Origin: Leptodontidium sp. MPI-SDFR-AT-0119
Taxonomy: Eukaryota; Ascomycota; Leotiomycetes; Helotiales; Leptodontidiaceae
Reading direction: 5' to 3'
NCBI GenBank assembly: GCA_020726505.1
Contig: JAHLEZ010000028.1
Coordinates: 1-64,000, forward strand
Length of the DNA stretch: 64,000 nt
Shown: in pieces, positions 1-10,751 of the stretch
Layout of the letters: each line of letters opens with the position of its first letter
Numbering within the stretch: the first letter of the stretch is position 1
The notes under the pieces: generated by a model
Database searches by the model: none
What the model saw: only the letters and a program-made list of their open reading frames with translations
Told to the model about the DNA's origin: nothing
Translations under genes and position numbers: made by a program

Positions 1-314
1 AGAGGGCTGTTGAGCCGCGGTTTCAGCAGATTGAGCTGCCTAGTTTGTGGCCTAGGAAGAAGAATACTAGGGGTGGTGAGGAGGCGGGCAGTGGGAGTGG
101 GAGTGGACTGGGAAGTGAGCCGGCGAGTGTGAGCAGAGCGAAGGGGAAGGAGATTGAGAGGGATTTGAGAGAGGAGGCTAGACGAGAGGTTGAGGCTGAA
201 TCTAGAGCGAGGGGGGATGTTGATATTGACCAGGAGGGGTTGAGATGGAGGAGGAGAGCTAGGGGTGAGGAGTACGCTATGCCTGGGAGTATGCCGGGTT
301 TGAATATGACTTGA
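1..314 (+). CDS. 3' end of an unrecognised protein, truncated by the window edge
   Basis: The open frame runs from the first bases (frame 3) to a stop at 312-314, so only about 103 C-terminal residues are visible. The tail begins RAVEPRFQQIELPSLWPRKK and then becomes a charged, low-complexity stretch rich in Arg, Glu and Gly, ending in SMPGLNMT. I see no recognisable domain. The continuous frame and the Arg/Glu-biased codon pattern suggest a real C-terminus of a disordered protein rather than chance, but the function cannot be read from this piece. Confidence 0.5.
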   Translation, partial: RAVEPRFQQIELPSLWPRKKNTRGGEEAGSGSGSGLGSEPASVSRAKGKEIERDLREEARREVEAESRARGDVDIDQEGLRWRRRARGEEYAMPGSMPGLNMT

Positions 315-1972
315 AGATTCTACTCAGCCCTATCTACATTTGGAGGAAATCTTCATCTAACTCTCACGATATCTTAATACCGGTGATCCGGGGAAGTCAA
401 GCCACGGGAGCTGTACGATTCAGAAGCAAGTATGGGGCGGGTAGGCAAAAGAGCCCGAGTTCCGAAAGCAAAAAGGCGTCGCCAGAAAAAATGGCGAAAG
501 GAACCATCGGACTCGCTTGTTCGTACAGACAAACATTTTTCACGATATACGAATATCCGACGACAGACAGACAGTAAACTTTCCGGGCATATCCCATCTT
601 CTCTACTGCCCTTCCATGGCATCCGTTCATCCAACCAATAATCACAAACCTCCAAGCCAATGCTGACTCCACACCATTCCCTCCTTCCACAAGAACGGCA
701 CAAATCCCATGCATTCCAGTAATCAGCTCACTCGCCTCAGCAACCTTCCACCCAACCAGAACGAGTCTCAACAAGAACCAGTAGGTTTACTCCGTAATAA
801 TAACGACATGAGGGGTCACGATACAGGTCGTACGCACGTATTCGATAGCGAGACCGATCTTTTTAAGCATAATCTAGTCGGTGGTTACGGAAGCCAGCTC
901 GCTAGGTTTGCCCGTCTGCGGTCACTGGTTCCTTATTACTGGTCCCTGGGGCAGCGGACGCGTACCTTGCTTACTGTGTGTTGTATTATTGTATTACTAC
1001 ATGCCTATTATGGGCAGTTCGATGGGGGGAGGTGGTTCGATGGAGTTGGAGAGGACCTGTGTAGCACACTGAATTGTACAAGTCTTGGGTTAAGTTGAGA
1101 GTCAAGCCATCGTCATTACGATATAAAGATTGTACAATAAGAAGGAGAAGAGAAGCTTCAAAAGGTCAGCAACATCTTGTTAGCGTCAAATATAAAAGAG
1201 CATCCCAACAAGCCGTTTAGACATCAAATCACGCCGGACCCGGGAAGTCACAAATGCCGATCTTGCACAACTGCTTGTCCCTTGATCAGACCCTGATTTG
1301 ACAGCCGAGACAACAAAAGAAGCCGAGCCTTGCCGGAGACAGTCTGGTCTGGGCTCGAGCTGCGGACTTTGACAGCGCCGACATCTGCCACAGCACCACA
1401 GCTCCTGTCCACACTTCACAGCCCCTTGGAAAAGTGGGCATTTCCCATCTTCCATTTGATCGATAAGAAGTGGAAGAGGCGCTGCGCTGAGATCAGAAGT
1501 GGCTTTGTTGCTTTACGTGGGCTTTCTTGATTCTCGTCACTCGAAACCTTCCTTCTTTCCCTCAACATCTTAGTACCTACCTACCTACATAACGAAAGAT
1601 TCCTTTTGCAATTACTCTACTGTCACTCCTTTTAACTAAAAAGAATCGGATTACCGGTATTTACCAGACGACAAAAGAGACTTTTTGGAGAAATTGCGGC
1701 TTGGCATCACAACCCCTGGAACCCTGAGCTGATTACCACTGGAAGATTCAAGGAGACGAGAGACAGACAAGGCGCTCGCTCTCCTGACCGAAGACCGACG
1801 GAACGGACGAACCCACCGACTGGAAAACATCTTATACAAACCTCGATGCAGACCTGAAAATACTTCTCTCCTCGTTCCGTTTGTTCGATTTTTCTCTTTC
1901 TCTGCCTCTGGGCGTTATAACCACAATTCGACCCTCCCTTTCCCCTTGCGACAATCGTCGCCCAACCACACG
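315..1972. other. Intergenic, with the 5' leader of the SUR1-type gene
   Basis: No gene is supported here. A 129-codon open frame at 709-1098 (+) contains one hydrophobic stretch, but it has no recognisable motif and reads like chance. From about 1530 the sequence turns C/T-rich (ctttccttcttccctc-type runs), as is usual for a fungal promoter and 5' UTR just before an ATG. Confidence 0.5.
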
Positions 1973-3109
1973 ATGCGCCGCGGAACCATCATCTTCCTGG
2001 TGATCAACCTGATCGTCATCGGCTTCCTCCTGAACGCCTTCAGCACGCTGATATCACTCCTCTTCCAAAGCGGCGCCGCCGATGCCATCCACCGCGCTGA
2101 GATCCCCGCGCCGGGCTCAGATATGATCGAGAACCGGACGCAGCTGATACCCAAGATCATACATCAGACATACATCAACGAGTCGATTCCGGAACGTTGG
2201 CAGGCTGGGCAGAAGAGTTGCATTGACTTGCACGAGGACTATGAATACATTGTTCGTTTGCCCTACCCCTACAATTGTTTCTTGAACCAGGAAACAGACG
2301 GCCAACCGGCTTCCCGGTGCTCAGCCCCTACTTTCCCTTTTCATGTTTGGCGATTGTATATGGCATAGGACAAGGGATCTTTGGCTAACTAGATCAAACA
2401 GCTCTGGACAGACGAAAAATCGCGAGACTTCATAGCCACCGAATACCCCTGGGCACTCGACAACTTCGACAGCTACAACTTCCCCATCCAGCGCGCAGAC
2501 GCCATCCGCTACTTCATCCTCGCCCACTATGGTGGCATATACATCGATCTCGACGATGGGTGCAACCGCCGTCTCGACCCCCTCCTCAGCTACCCCGCCT
2601 GGGCACGCCGCACTCTCCCCACTGGAATCAGCAACGATGCCATGGGATCCGTACCTCAACACCCTTTCTTCCTCCGTACCATCGAGAGTCTCGCGAGCTA
2701 TAACCGCAATTGGTTCATGCCGTACATCACAGTCATGTACAGTACCGGCCCACTCTTCCTCTCCGTCCTCTGGGTGGAATATATGCGCGAGGACCGCCCA
2801 GCATCAGAACACGTCCGCATCCTCATGCCGGAGGAATACAAGGGCTTTGCATGGAGCTTCTTCAATATCTCGAAGGGGAATAGCTGGCATGGGAAGGACG
2901 CGCAAACGATCTTCTGGATGGGCAAGCATTGGCTGCTTTTGACTGTCACTGGGTTCGCTATTGCTGGCGTGGTGGGCGCTTTGCTGTGGTGGGTGTGGAA
3001 TGTGTGGATCGTTAGGGGGAAGAGGACGAGTGGGGGACGGAGCAGGTTGGGGCTCTGGAGGAGGATTAGTGGGAAGGAGAGGTATGAGCTTGTTGATCGG
3101 ATGGCTTGA
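1973..3109 (+). CDS. Inositol phosphoceramide mannosyltransferase, SUR1/CSH1 family
   Basis: Two exons, 1973-2251 and 2402-3109, are separated by a 150-nt intron with branch site GGCTAAC and acceptor AACAG; the product is about 328 aa. It transfers mannose from GDP-mannose to inositol phosphoceramide in the Golgi (family knowledge). In the sequence, an N-terminal membrane anchor (residues 4-28) is followed by the glycosyltransferase-sugar-binding start PKIIHQTYINESIPERW, by LWTDEKSRDFI directly after the splice, and by the DXD-containing block YGGIYIDLDDGC. A second hydrophobic segment lies near the C-terminus (WLLLTVTGFAIAGVVGALLW). The ATG at 1973 (MRRGTIIF) is chosen because the in-frame sequence before it is UTR-like. 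Length is slightly below yeast Sur1. Its partner would be a Csg2-type protein, not seen here. Confidence 0.9.
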
Positions 3110-4460
3110 ATATAACTTCGCTACTGTTATTCTTGCAGCATTTTAGATACGATATCAAGTTGCGGATGAGAGGAGAAGTGGAGACTGGAAGGGCAGAGAG
3201 ATGGACCTCGCTAGTGCAGCATATAGGACCTTATCACTCTCTCTGTACCCGGCTACATGTTCATATACGCGGAGTTTTTTCTTTTTTGTTCAATTTCCCA
3301 CTCTGTTTGTGCTCTTCTCATCCATGAGCGAGTACATAATGATTGATGGGTCTGTCGATCGATTGATCGATTTGCGACGGTTTTTGGATACCGATTATAT
3401 CCAGATTATATACTTATTTTAATAGTTCGAGGAATTGATATATATATGTTCTTCCATTTCAGGACCTAGGCCTAGTTCGACTTTTGTTGGAGTAAGTATC
3501 ATGGGATATCTATCGTTGGGTAGTTTGATGAAAGCTGGTGAGATTAGACGGGGAGGAGTAACTGACTGCGCGGGTTATTCTAGTTGGGTATGCATCTATG
3601 TATGTGTATGGGTTTCAAAGCAGATGCACAAGACTAAATCAAGCAGCAATCCCAGCACCGCGGAGCCTGACACATTTCAAGCCTCGAGCCTCGAGCCTTG
3701 TATCTCCTCATCTCACCTTGTCTGAAAACCCATCCATCTATCACCTATTGAACAGCCCGCAGAGTAGAAGCAGAGTAGAAGAGGAGGAGGAGATGGCAAG
3801 CTACCCCAAAAATCGCCTCGCTAATGGTGAAATATAGCGAAGTAGCTACGTTCCGGCGCTTCTGTTTCTTGAATATGCGGCATTGGCTGTTTCATCGGGC
3901 TGAGCTTGTACATCTTGAAGGATGGGCTTGGGGGAGTATGAGGGCTGATGTGGAAAAAGGAGGGGGGAGATGAGGGGGAGGCTGGGATTGGGATTGGGGG
4001 TGTTGGTGTGGATGGAGAGATGGGAAGTGTGAGGGGTAGTGTGCATGTAGATGATAAAATGCAAGTAGTTGTGCGAACTGGGAACGTGGCTGAGAACGTC
4101 GTAGAAGTGGAAGCTGTTCCTGGGGGTCAGACTCCACTAGATAGAGTCGCTCTCTTTTCGATTATTCGGATTGGAAACGGCCTCGTCACAGTCAGATCTT
4201 GAACTCAAAAACTCAAATTTGTTCTTTCAGCGACTTTACTAAGAGATTGAATTGTGAGATGAATGCTAGGGTGGTTGTGATAGTTGTATGCTCTTTCCTT
4301 TGTTTATGGTTCCAAACTTCCTTCTTCCTTTGCTACATGATCAATTGCTAGTATCGGAAATACGAATGTAGTATTTTGTTGCTATTTCAATTTCAGTATA
4401 TGCTCAAAAGAACGCAACAAAATTGCAAAATTTCTTTTTAGTATCAAATAAAGAATTAAC
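3110..4460. other. Intergenic between convergent genes; no supported gene
   Basis: This holds the 3' region of the SUR1-type gene and then the 3' side of a minus-strand gene. Short open frames on both strands around 3840-4200 are G-rich on one strand and Pro/His-rich on the other, without motifs, and I do not accept them as genes. From about 4200 the sequence is AT-rich. Confidence 0.5.
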
Positions 4461-5591
4461 TTACGCGTCTAACTCCTGATGAAGCTTTTCCAGGGCTTCG
4501 GCAGTGGTCAAATCTGGCCATCTGGCCCAGGCAGTCTGGAGAAGTGCGAGGCTGTGGGAGTGGCTCCACGCAAACCAGCCAACGAAGAGAGTGGTGCTTC
4601 CGAATGTGATAGCGATTACATTTCCTCTTTCGATCCACCTACTTGTAATTAGTATATGTCACAACGTATCTCATGTAATTTGTGAATATATTACAGAAAT
4701 CCGGCGATGAGTTTGAGAATGCTAAATCAATATTAGATGTGATATTTCAATCTTAAGATAAGGCTCTTACAAGAATAGGATTGTGAAGAGTGACTTAGGA
4801 CTAAAAGAAATCAACTCAGGATATTTCGATATTAATATAAGATGAAGTCCAGTAGATTCAACTTACAGCGGCCAAAAGACAAGCTTAAGGAATGGCTTCA
4901 AGCTAAATAAAATCAGACAAGTTCATTAAATAACAAACAGAGCATCCAGAACATACATTTTGATAACCATTTGGGTCCTACGTTATGTTTATTAGTACTT
5001 GAGGTGTTTCTTTAGTCAAATTAAGCTTACTTGGTGTATTTAATTCTCAGGTATCTACGGACATGAGATAAGCATAAGACATCGGTATAATCGAATTTTG
5101 AAGCTTACATCCAGTAACTACCCGTAGATTAGAAACTTTGCTCAAGTAGTATTATTAATATAATATTAGAGTTATGTTCACTTACACCCAGATAACGAAA
5201 CGGCAGGCGCTATAATTTTTAGCTCAGTGTCATGAATTGTGTTGTTGAGCACGTTTCCTTACTTGAAGAGCCTATAGGACGTTGAATGTCAGTTTAATTC
5301 AATAGGAGATACGGTGTTTAGATCATATGCGGAACTTACGAGATCAACCGCTTAGCGCAATGAAGGCTGAGTGGATGATGTATTATTAGCAAATAATTCT
5401 GACACCCCGAGACTTTGAATCATGATTGATAGTACATACACCAGTAAGAGCAGGGACATGAAGAGCAGAGAGAGAAGGTAGGCGCTATGAGATTGTCAGA
5501 TTGCTTATGAAAAGTCTGAAGATCTACTCAGGAATAAGCCATACACGAAGAAGAGGGCGCCTCCCCAGGCATTGCCGGAATAGGGGGTCAT
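4461..5591 (-). CDS. Small multi-span membrane protein encoded by 12 exons including 9-, 11- and 9-nt micro-exons
   Basis: Reading the minus strand, I find exons 5545-5591, 5442-5484, 5340-5350, 5263-5271, 5186-5209, 5109-5117, 5031-5054, 4957-4977, 4867-4902, 4771-4800, 4695-4721 and 4461-4638. They sum to 459 nt, one open frame of 152 codons plus stop. All eleven introns are 49-91 nt, start GT (mostly GTAAG or GTATG) and end AG. The protein opens MTPYSGNAWGGALFF, has a strong membrane segment (AYLLSLLFMSLLLL), then basic/aromatic and further hydrophobic stretches (VFWPLPKSLFTILFFILKL; VIAITFGSTTLFVGWFAW), and ends in a soluble helix (LTTAEALEKLHQELDA). I recognise no family. The coherent hydrophobic reading across eleven joins is the main support. 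The 11-nt exon and the GTGTAT donor before it are the least certain. It follows another membrane-protein gene on the same strand 227 bp upstream. Confidence 0.7.
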
Positions 5592-5818
5592 CTTTAATGT
5601 TGTGGGGTGTTTCTAGAAAATAAAATTAGCTGATTATTCAAGAGGGAGAGGGTGGATAACATACGAGTCGTGTTTCTTAATCTTCTAAGAAGCTCGATGA
5701 CAATGAAGATTCAGAAAAGGCTGTCCATGAACGCTAGCGTGTTCCCGGATGGGAAGTCGTGATGCCCACTACCTCAACCGCCCATTTGTTCCCTCTCCTG
5801 CCTGCAATTGTTTGACCG

Positions 5819-6514
5819 CTACCTAGGTAGGTACACCCAATATTCTTCCAGCAATGCTTGATGTGCATCTATGGTAGCCCATAACTCATCATCGATATGA
5901 TCCAAACCTGAAGCCTCATGTCTGCGATCAAATCCCAGACTTAAAGAGACGACGATCCAGGCAATGGTACTCACTAATACCGCTAACGGCACAAAAGCCA
6001 TGCAGTATAAGATGGCAAGGCACGTGTGTATGCTCAAGTCCATCTCTGGATATATCATACCCCACCGGAAAATCCAGAGTAAACACACTTTCCACCACAT
6101 CAACAAAGCCACCAACATTGCCATTTCTCCTGTTTCGTAGAATAGGATTTGGTTTGCCACAGTCTGTTCATAGGCACTCCTGGATGAATGATCAGCGAAG
6201 AGTTTGAAGCCGAGCTGTTTCCATGGACTCAGCTTGCCGCTGTCGATTGTCTCCGCAGCATAGACGAAGCTGACAATGAAAGTCCACCAAGCGCTGCACT
6301 TTACAGTAAGGAAGTACAGCAAGAACAGTACTTGGGTACCTGGTGCCGCTGGAGTGTATACGAGGAAGGCCAGCTGGACACCAATCGAGAGCAAAGTGAA
6401 TACCACTATCAATTGGCAGGGACATGACGCAATGCCGAGTGCCCAGTTTCGTGCAGTCGCCAAGCGTTGTCTGAACTGTTTCTCGGGTTCTGGGGTTTCG
6501 AAAATCGAGGACAT
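5819..6514 (-). CDS. Four-span membrane protein of unknown function
   Basis: A single open frame of about 231 aa starts at the ATG at 6514 (MSSIFETPEPEKQFRQRLAT); a longer in-frame form could start at 6601. Four hydrophobic segments are visible: LIVVFTLLSIGVQLAFLVY, then QVLFLLYFLTV running into TFIVSFVYAA, then MLVALLMWWKVCLLWIF, and finally CMAFVPLAVLVSTIAWIVV. The cytosolic ends are charged; the C-terminus reads DDELWATIDAHQALLEEYW. There are no introns and no recognisable domain. It lies directly upstream of the micro-exon membrane-protein gene on the same strand, which may mean related roles, but the sequence does not show this. Confidence 0.6.
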   Translation of the reverse strand: MSSIFETPEPEKQFRQRLATARNWALGIASCPCQLIVVFTLLSIGVQLAFLVYTPAAPGTQVLFLLYFLTVKCSAWWTFIVSFVYAAETIDSGKLSPWKQLGFKLFADHSSRSAYEQTVANQILFYETGEMAMLVALLMWWKVCLLWIFRWGMIYPEMDLSIHTCLAILYCMAFVPLAVLVSTIAWIVVSLSLGFDRRHEASGLDHIDDELWATIDAHQALLEEYWVYLPR

Positions 6515-7225
6515 TTTGTTTATTGAAAGCGCCGGTCGATGTATATCTGTGTGATTGCAGGAAGTGCAAGTGATGAAATTGACAGCGTTGCGAATTTTCA
6601 TATGCCGACGGGAGTGTGTGTTGGGGGCTGTGGAGCGGCTACTTATACTACTGCCTCTTAGGTAGTTAGTTGGAAACGGCGCCTTTGGCCGAGCCGCACC
6701 GTAACGAGCATATCTATTTCCCCGGGAAGACCAGCAGCCGACTCTTTTGTCTCTGGAGAGGAGGTTTCGTTACTTGACTTCTTGGGTTTCTTGATTTCGG
6801 TAAGGAATGGTTCATTGGAAGAAGAGCAGCAACGGAGGCAGGTAAGCGAGAACCCATCTCTCGAAATGATTTCCATCCTCTTGTCCCTCAAAAATAAACG
6901 ACACTCCTATTATCTACGTAAAGCACCGTACTGTGAAAAAGGGCAGAATGTAGAACTCCCCTTCATGCATGTCTCGTCCCGCGCTCCGGCGTCCACCAAT
7001 CATATATATGTAGGACTCCGAAGCAAAAGAAAAAGCTGCCGCGCACAACCACTGCCTATGAGCTGGAGTGTGGCACGACGGCACTACTACTTTAATTCGG
7101 GTGGAATTAGCGAGAATCCAGCGCCAGATATTCGCCTCTCTGAAAGACAAAACCATCTTCTTGAATTCCATCCACTCAATCTCCAGGCACTATACCACGA
7201 TTGAATTTCGCAAGGAGCAGAGCTC
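6515..7225. other. Intergenic
   Basis: This holds the promoter side of the minus-strand membrane protein and then sequence with no supported coding content. Chance frames on both strands lack motifs. The missing 5' half of the permease pseudogene to the right was looked for here and not seen. Confidence 0.4.
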
Positions 7226-8400
7226 TGGTACGTCCCTGGTGCAGTCTACAACGGTTGGTGGGGATTCTGTAGTGTCTTGGTCACGGCTGCATTTGCATAT
7301 AGCAGGAGCGAGATGGTGGGTCCCACTGCTGCAGAGTAGGTCAACCCAAGACATGATATACCAAAGGCTATCCGAAAAGCGTTTCTAAGAATTGGAATCG
7401 GGAGTAAATCTTCAATTGCTAGTCCCGTGAGTGTTCCGCAATTCACCAAGTACTTACGGTTGATGTAGTTGTACATTGCATCGATTTTCATTATCGGGCT
7501 GTTGGTCCCATATACAGAACCACGCTTGTTGACGAAAGAGTCTCGTCCGGGAAAGTCGACATCGCCCTTCGTCATTGCAATTCAGAGTGCTAAACCTCAT
7601 AGCCTACCTTCAGCTTTCAATGCTGTTATTCTAATCACAGATTTATCCGTTGCAAACTCCTCCATCTACGGATCGTCCCGAGTTCTCAACGTAATGGCCA
7701 ACGTCGGGCTTGCACCTAAGACCATCTTTTACGTTGACATGAAAGGTAGACCTTTGAGGTGCTTCTACCTCGGGCTACTTGCCTACCTCGTTGAACTTAA
7801 AGAACAAGCCGCTGTATTCTTCTGGCTTCTTACGCTATGCGGACTCTCATCCATCATCTCTTGGACATCCATCTACATCACCCATCTTCGATTCCGAAAG
7901 GCACTTGCAGCCGAAAACATACACTTGGAAGCGCTTCCGTTCCGGTCTCCCCTAGGCGAGACTGGCAATTGGGTGGGCCTCATCTGCAACATCTTCATTA
8001 TCATCGTCCAGTTCCTCACCGCGCTGTTGGCTGGGATGGATTGCCAGCACACAACGGCGTCGCTGAAAAAGGCCACCTAGCCGGCCATCTCAGAGCAAAA
8101 AACTTCTTCTCGTCATTCATGGCCTTTCCCTTACTCGTAATCTTCTACCTCTGTCTCAAGTTCTTCAAAGGCACTCATGTTGTCGGTGTCACATGGCAAT
8201 CGTGGTTTCGAGTTCATATTCATGAACCAAGAATTGTATGGGGCGAGGGCACTCGAATGGTTGATCTGGATGCAATAGATTTTGCTAACGGTTGGTGGCT
8301 TGAGGATTATATTGAGGATGCTGGGGTTGAGTTGGATGAGCTTTGGTGGTGTCCGAAGCCATTGAGAGAACCGTTAGTAAAAATGTACTTTCCGTGGTGA
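7226..8400 (+). pseudogene. Decayed amino-acid permease (AAT/YAT family), 5' half missing
   Basis: The segment WYVPGAVYNGWWGFCSVLVT...EMVGPTAAE matches the central part of fungal amino-acid permeases. It then meets a TAG at 7337-7339 inside the conserved AAE-x-x-NPR motif. After a possible intron (GTGAGT...TGTAG, ending near 7468) the frame resumes with IIGLLVPYTEPRLL, FNAVILITDLSVANSS, YGSSRVLNVMANVGLAPK and LCGLSSIISWTSIYITHLRF. It is lost by a frameshift between about 8020 and 8100, because the next block (AKNFFSSFMAFPLLVIFYL) is in another frame. The first roughly 250 residues of a normal permease are absent. One stop, one frameshift and the missing N-terminus make this a relic, not a gene. 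Confidence 0.8.
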
Positions 8401-8419
8401 CGGGGCCATAGCCAGCCCA

Positions 8420-8937
8420 AGCAAGACTGAAGAACTTGCCATCGAAACTATTTTCAACAAACTCGGACCAGTGAAACCTGAATTCACGTTTAGTGAATAG
8501 ATCGGCACCTCCTTTGATACAGGCCATGTAGGTCATACGATGATCTCCCAAATCAAATAGGCTAGGAAGACGTTCCATTCCATGGACAGTTGTGATTCGG
8601 TTATTGTGTATGATGATGAGGGGAAGAGGGTTGCTAATTTCGAGTGGGGAAGTACTTCTGTGAGTTAACCCTGTGATTTGGTTTCATATTTTTCTTCAAT
8701 AGAGAAAGAAATGAAGTATCGGATTCTGGAGTGGGGCGGAGGAGCGGCTGGCCATGTTTCCAGTTGGGAGAGATGATGTTCAGAGGCGTAACATCCACGG
8801 CTGTAACATATGATGAGAAACCTATCTTTGATTATTTCCGATTCGTGAGCGAGAATGCAGTTGTAGCTGCGATGGACACGCCTAAGTTATTTGGGGCAGA
8901 GAGCACGTACTACTTCTTTCTTACACGATGCGTTTAA
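8420..8937 (+). pseudogene. Decayed GXWXG/DUF4334-type protein
   Basis: Reading from 8420, SKTEELAIETIFNKLGPV is followed by FSE-stop-IGTSFDTGHVGHTM and QIK-stop-ARKTFHSMD, and further on EMMFRGVTSTAVTYDEKP and FDYFRFVSENAVVAAMDTPK. This is the order of motifs of the GXWXG/DUF4334 family. Both stops (8498-8500 and 8558-8560) are TAG where the family has Trp (the W of GXWXG and of the following KWAGK-like motif). So each looks like TGG to TAG. A splice junction probably lies around 8655-8700. The gene sits directly after the permease relic on the same strand. Confidence 0.7.
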
Positions 8938-9124
8938 TTGCAGCTAGTGGGAAATTGGCAATGCATAAAAATTGGAAATACAAGTCGGTACTAAACACTC
9001 ATTGCACCTTCCGTCGCTTCCCAGATATCATCTCCATCCCCTCGGTTTCTTCTGCTGGCCCGACCTTCAATCTGCGTATAGTTGCATGGGCATTCCCCTG
9101 CCTGAAATTTAACGGACCAGACAA

Positions 9125-10751
9125 TCATCTCAAATCAATAACAACTCTGCCATTGATACTGCCCGTTTCCATCTCTTTAAAAATCTGTTCAGAGTCAGCA
9201 CGGGGCCACCATGAGATGAAAGAACCACCTTACATCTGAGATACTCTCCATAGGCCTCAACTCATAATGTGTCTTGACCAAGCCCCTAGCAACAATATCA
9301 AGACACTCCTTCGCCTCCAACCGATTGCCCGCCTTGAGAGCTAAAACTTATCAGCCTTTGCCAATCCCAAATTTGCAAAGGGAAAGCGAGAGTCTTACAC
9401 ATAATAGTCAACTCATTATTCAACAGCGTAAATGCCTCTGCTCCCTTAATTGGCGTCCTATCATTCTCCGGGAGACCAAGACAAACCAACACCCCCCTAA
9501 AGCCCAAAAATCCAATAGTCTGATTATACGATCTCGTCGGCGTAGCACAGGCAATGACAGTCTTGACACCATTCGGTGCTATCCTCCTGACTTCGGCAGT
9601 GATATCTTCGTCTGTTGAAAACTTGGTGAAGTCGACGAAGGCATCGGCACCGAACCCTTTGCAGAAGGATTCTTTGGAACCGCTGTCGACCGCTATAACG
9701 CGAGCTCCGATGGCTTTGGCGAATTGGATTGCGAGGTGACCAAGTCCGCCGCCGGCGCCGGTGACGAGAACCCAGTTGCCGTGTTTGGTGTTGGAGCGTT
9801 TTAGCGCTGCATAGACTGTAACTCCTCCGCACATCTAGAGAATTGGTCAAACAAGTTCCAAGTAAGCTTGAAGTCATGAGAAAATTGGGTTTTGTACGAG
9901 CAACACCTACCAAAGGTGCAGCAGCAGCGAGGTCAATACCGTCGGGAATCGGGGTGACATATTTCGCGGAGCTGATCACATATTGCTGAAATGTTCCTGG
10001 AGTGAAATATCCCGAGACCTTGACCTGAGAACAGCTCGTCTCTCCACCCACAAGACAATTCTCTACCAGAAATTAGTGCTAATCTTTGAAGAATGGAGAT
10101 TACATACCGCAGTTCAAACAAGCATCAGCTGCATACTTGATGCCGACTTTCGCACCAATCTCTGGTGTTGTAACACCGGGTCCTTGCTCAATTACTTCTC
10201 CAATACCTGTGATGAAGTCAGAATTATGAATCAGTAGTTATCCTCGGTAGAGCCAATGTTCCTTACCTTCATGACCGCCGACTTGTCCTGTTCTTCACAT
10301 TAGCGATTCTGTCTGATTGGGAAGCTTCCAAACAAAGTAGCAGAGTAACTCACCCGCTGGTGCTGGCATAGGCAGCCCAAACGAATTAGTACAGAACCCA
10401 TAATCGGTATGGCATACTCCCGAATACAGCCTATCAGCAAAACCAGCCGTCAGCTATCTGGTCAACATCAACTCAACGCTAAGATCCACCCCCGCCATTT
10501 GAACCCCTCCCCCCCTTACCCCGCGTGAATTAAGCGAAACTGCCTCGGCTAGCTAGCGGTACCTTATGGCAGTCGGATCAATCATGGAGATGTGGACGAC
10601 GAGGAGGAGGAGGAACAGGGGCTTACATCCTCACGAGGACTTCTCCGGGACCGGGTGTTTCGATGGGGAGTTCTGCGACGACTGTCTTGATGCTTGGAGG
10701 GTCCGCGTATTGGACTGCTCTGTTCATGGTTCCTTTCTTCACTGTCGCCAT
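9125..10751 (-). CDS. Zinc-dependent alcohol dehydrogenase (MDR family, ADH1-like)
   Basis: Eight exons (10627-10751, 10354-10430, 10269-10289, 10108-10206, 9911-10062, 9399-9834, 9234-9340, 9125-9184) give a 358-aa product, the usual length of a cytosolic ADH. Visible signatures are the catalytic-zinc region YSGVCHTDYG, the GGHEGIGEV motif, the four-cysteine structural-zinc lobe CLNCENCLVGGETSC, and the nucleotide-binding GAGGGLGHLAIQFAKAIG. It would oxidise or reduce an alcohol/aldehyde with NAD(P); the substrate is not visible. The ATG at 10751 (MATVKKGTMNRAVQY) is the first in frame. One exon is only 21 nt. It lies beside the XanA-type dioxygenase on the same strand and could belong to the same catabolic set (inference). 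Confidence 0.9.

Noticed and set aside
709..1098. 129-codon frame with one hydrophobic segment
   Set aside because: No conserved motif, and it lies in the promoter region of the SUR1-type gene.
3846..4202. Overlapping 70-84-codon frames on both strands
   Set aside because: G-rich / Pro-His-rich low complexity in both directions, no splice logic connecting to the neighbouring gene.
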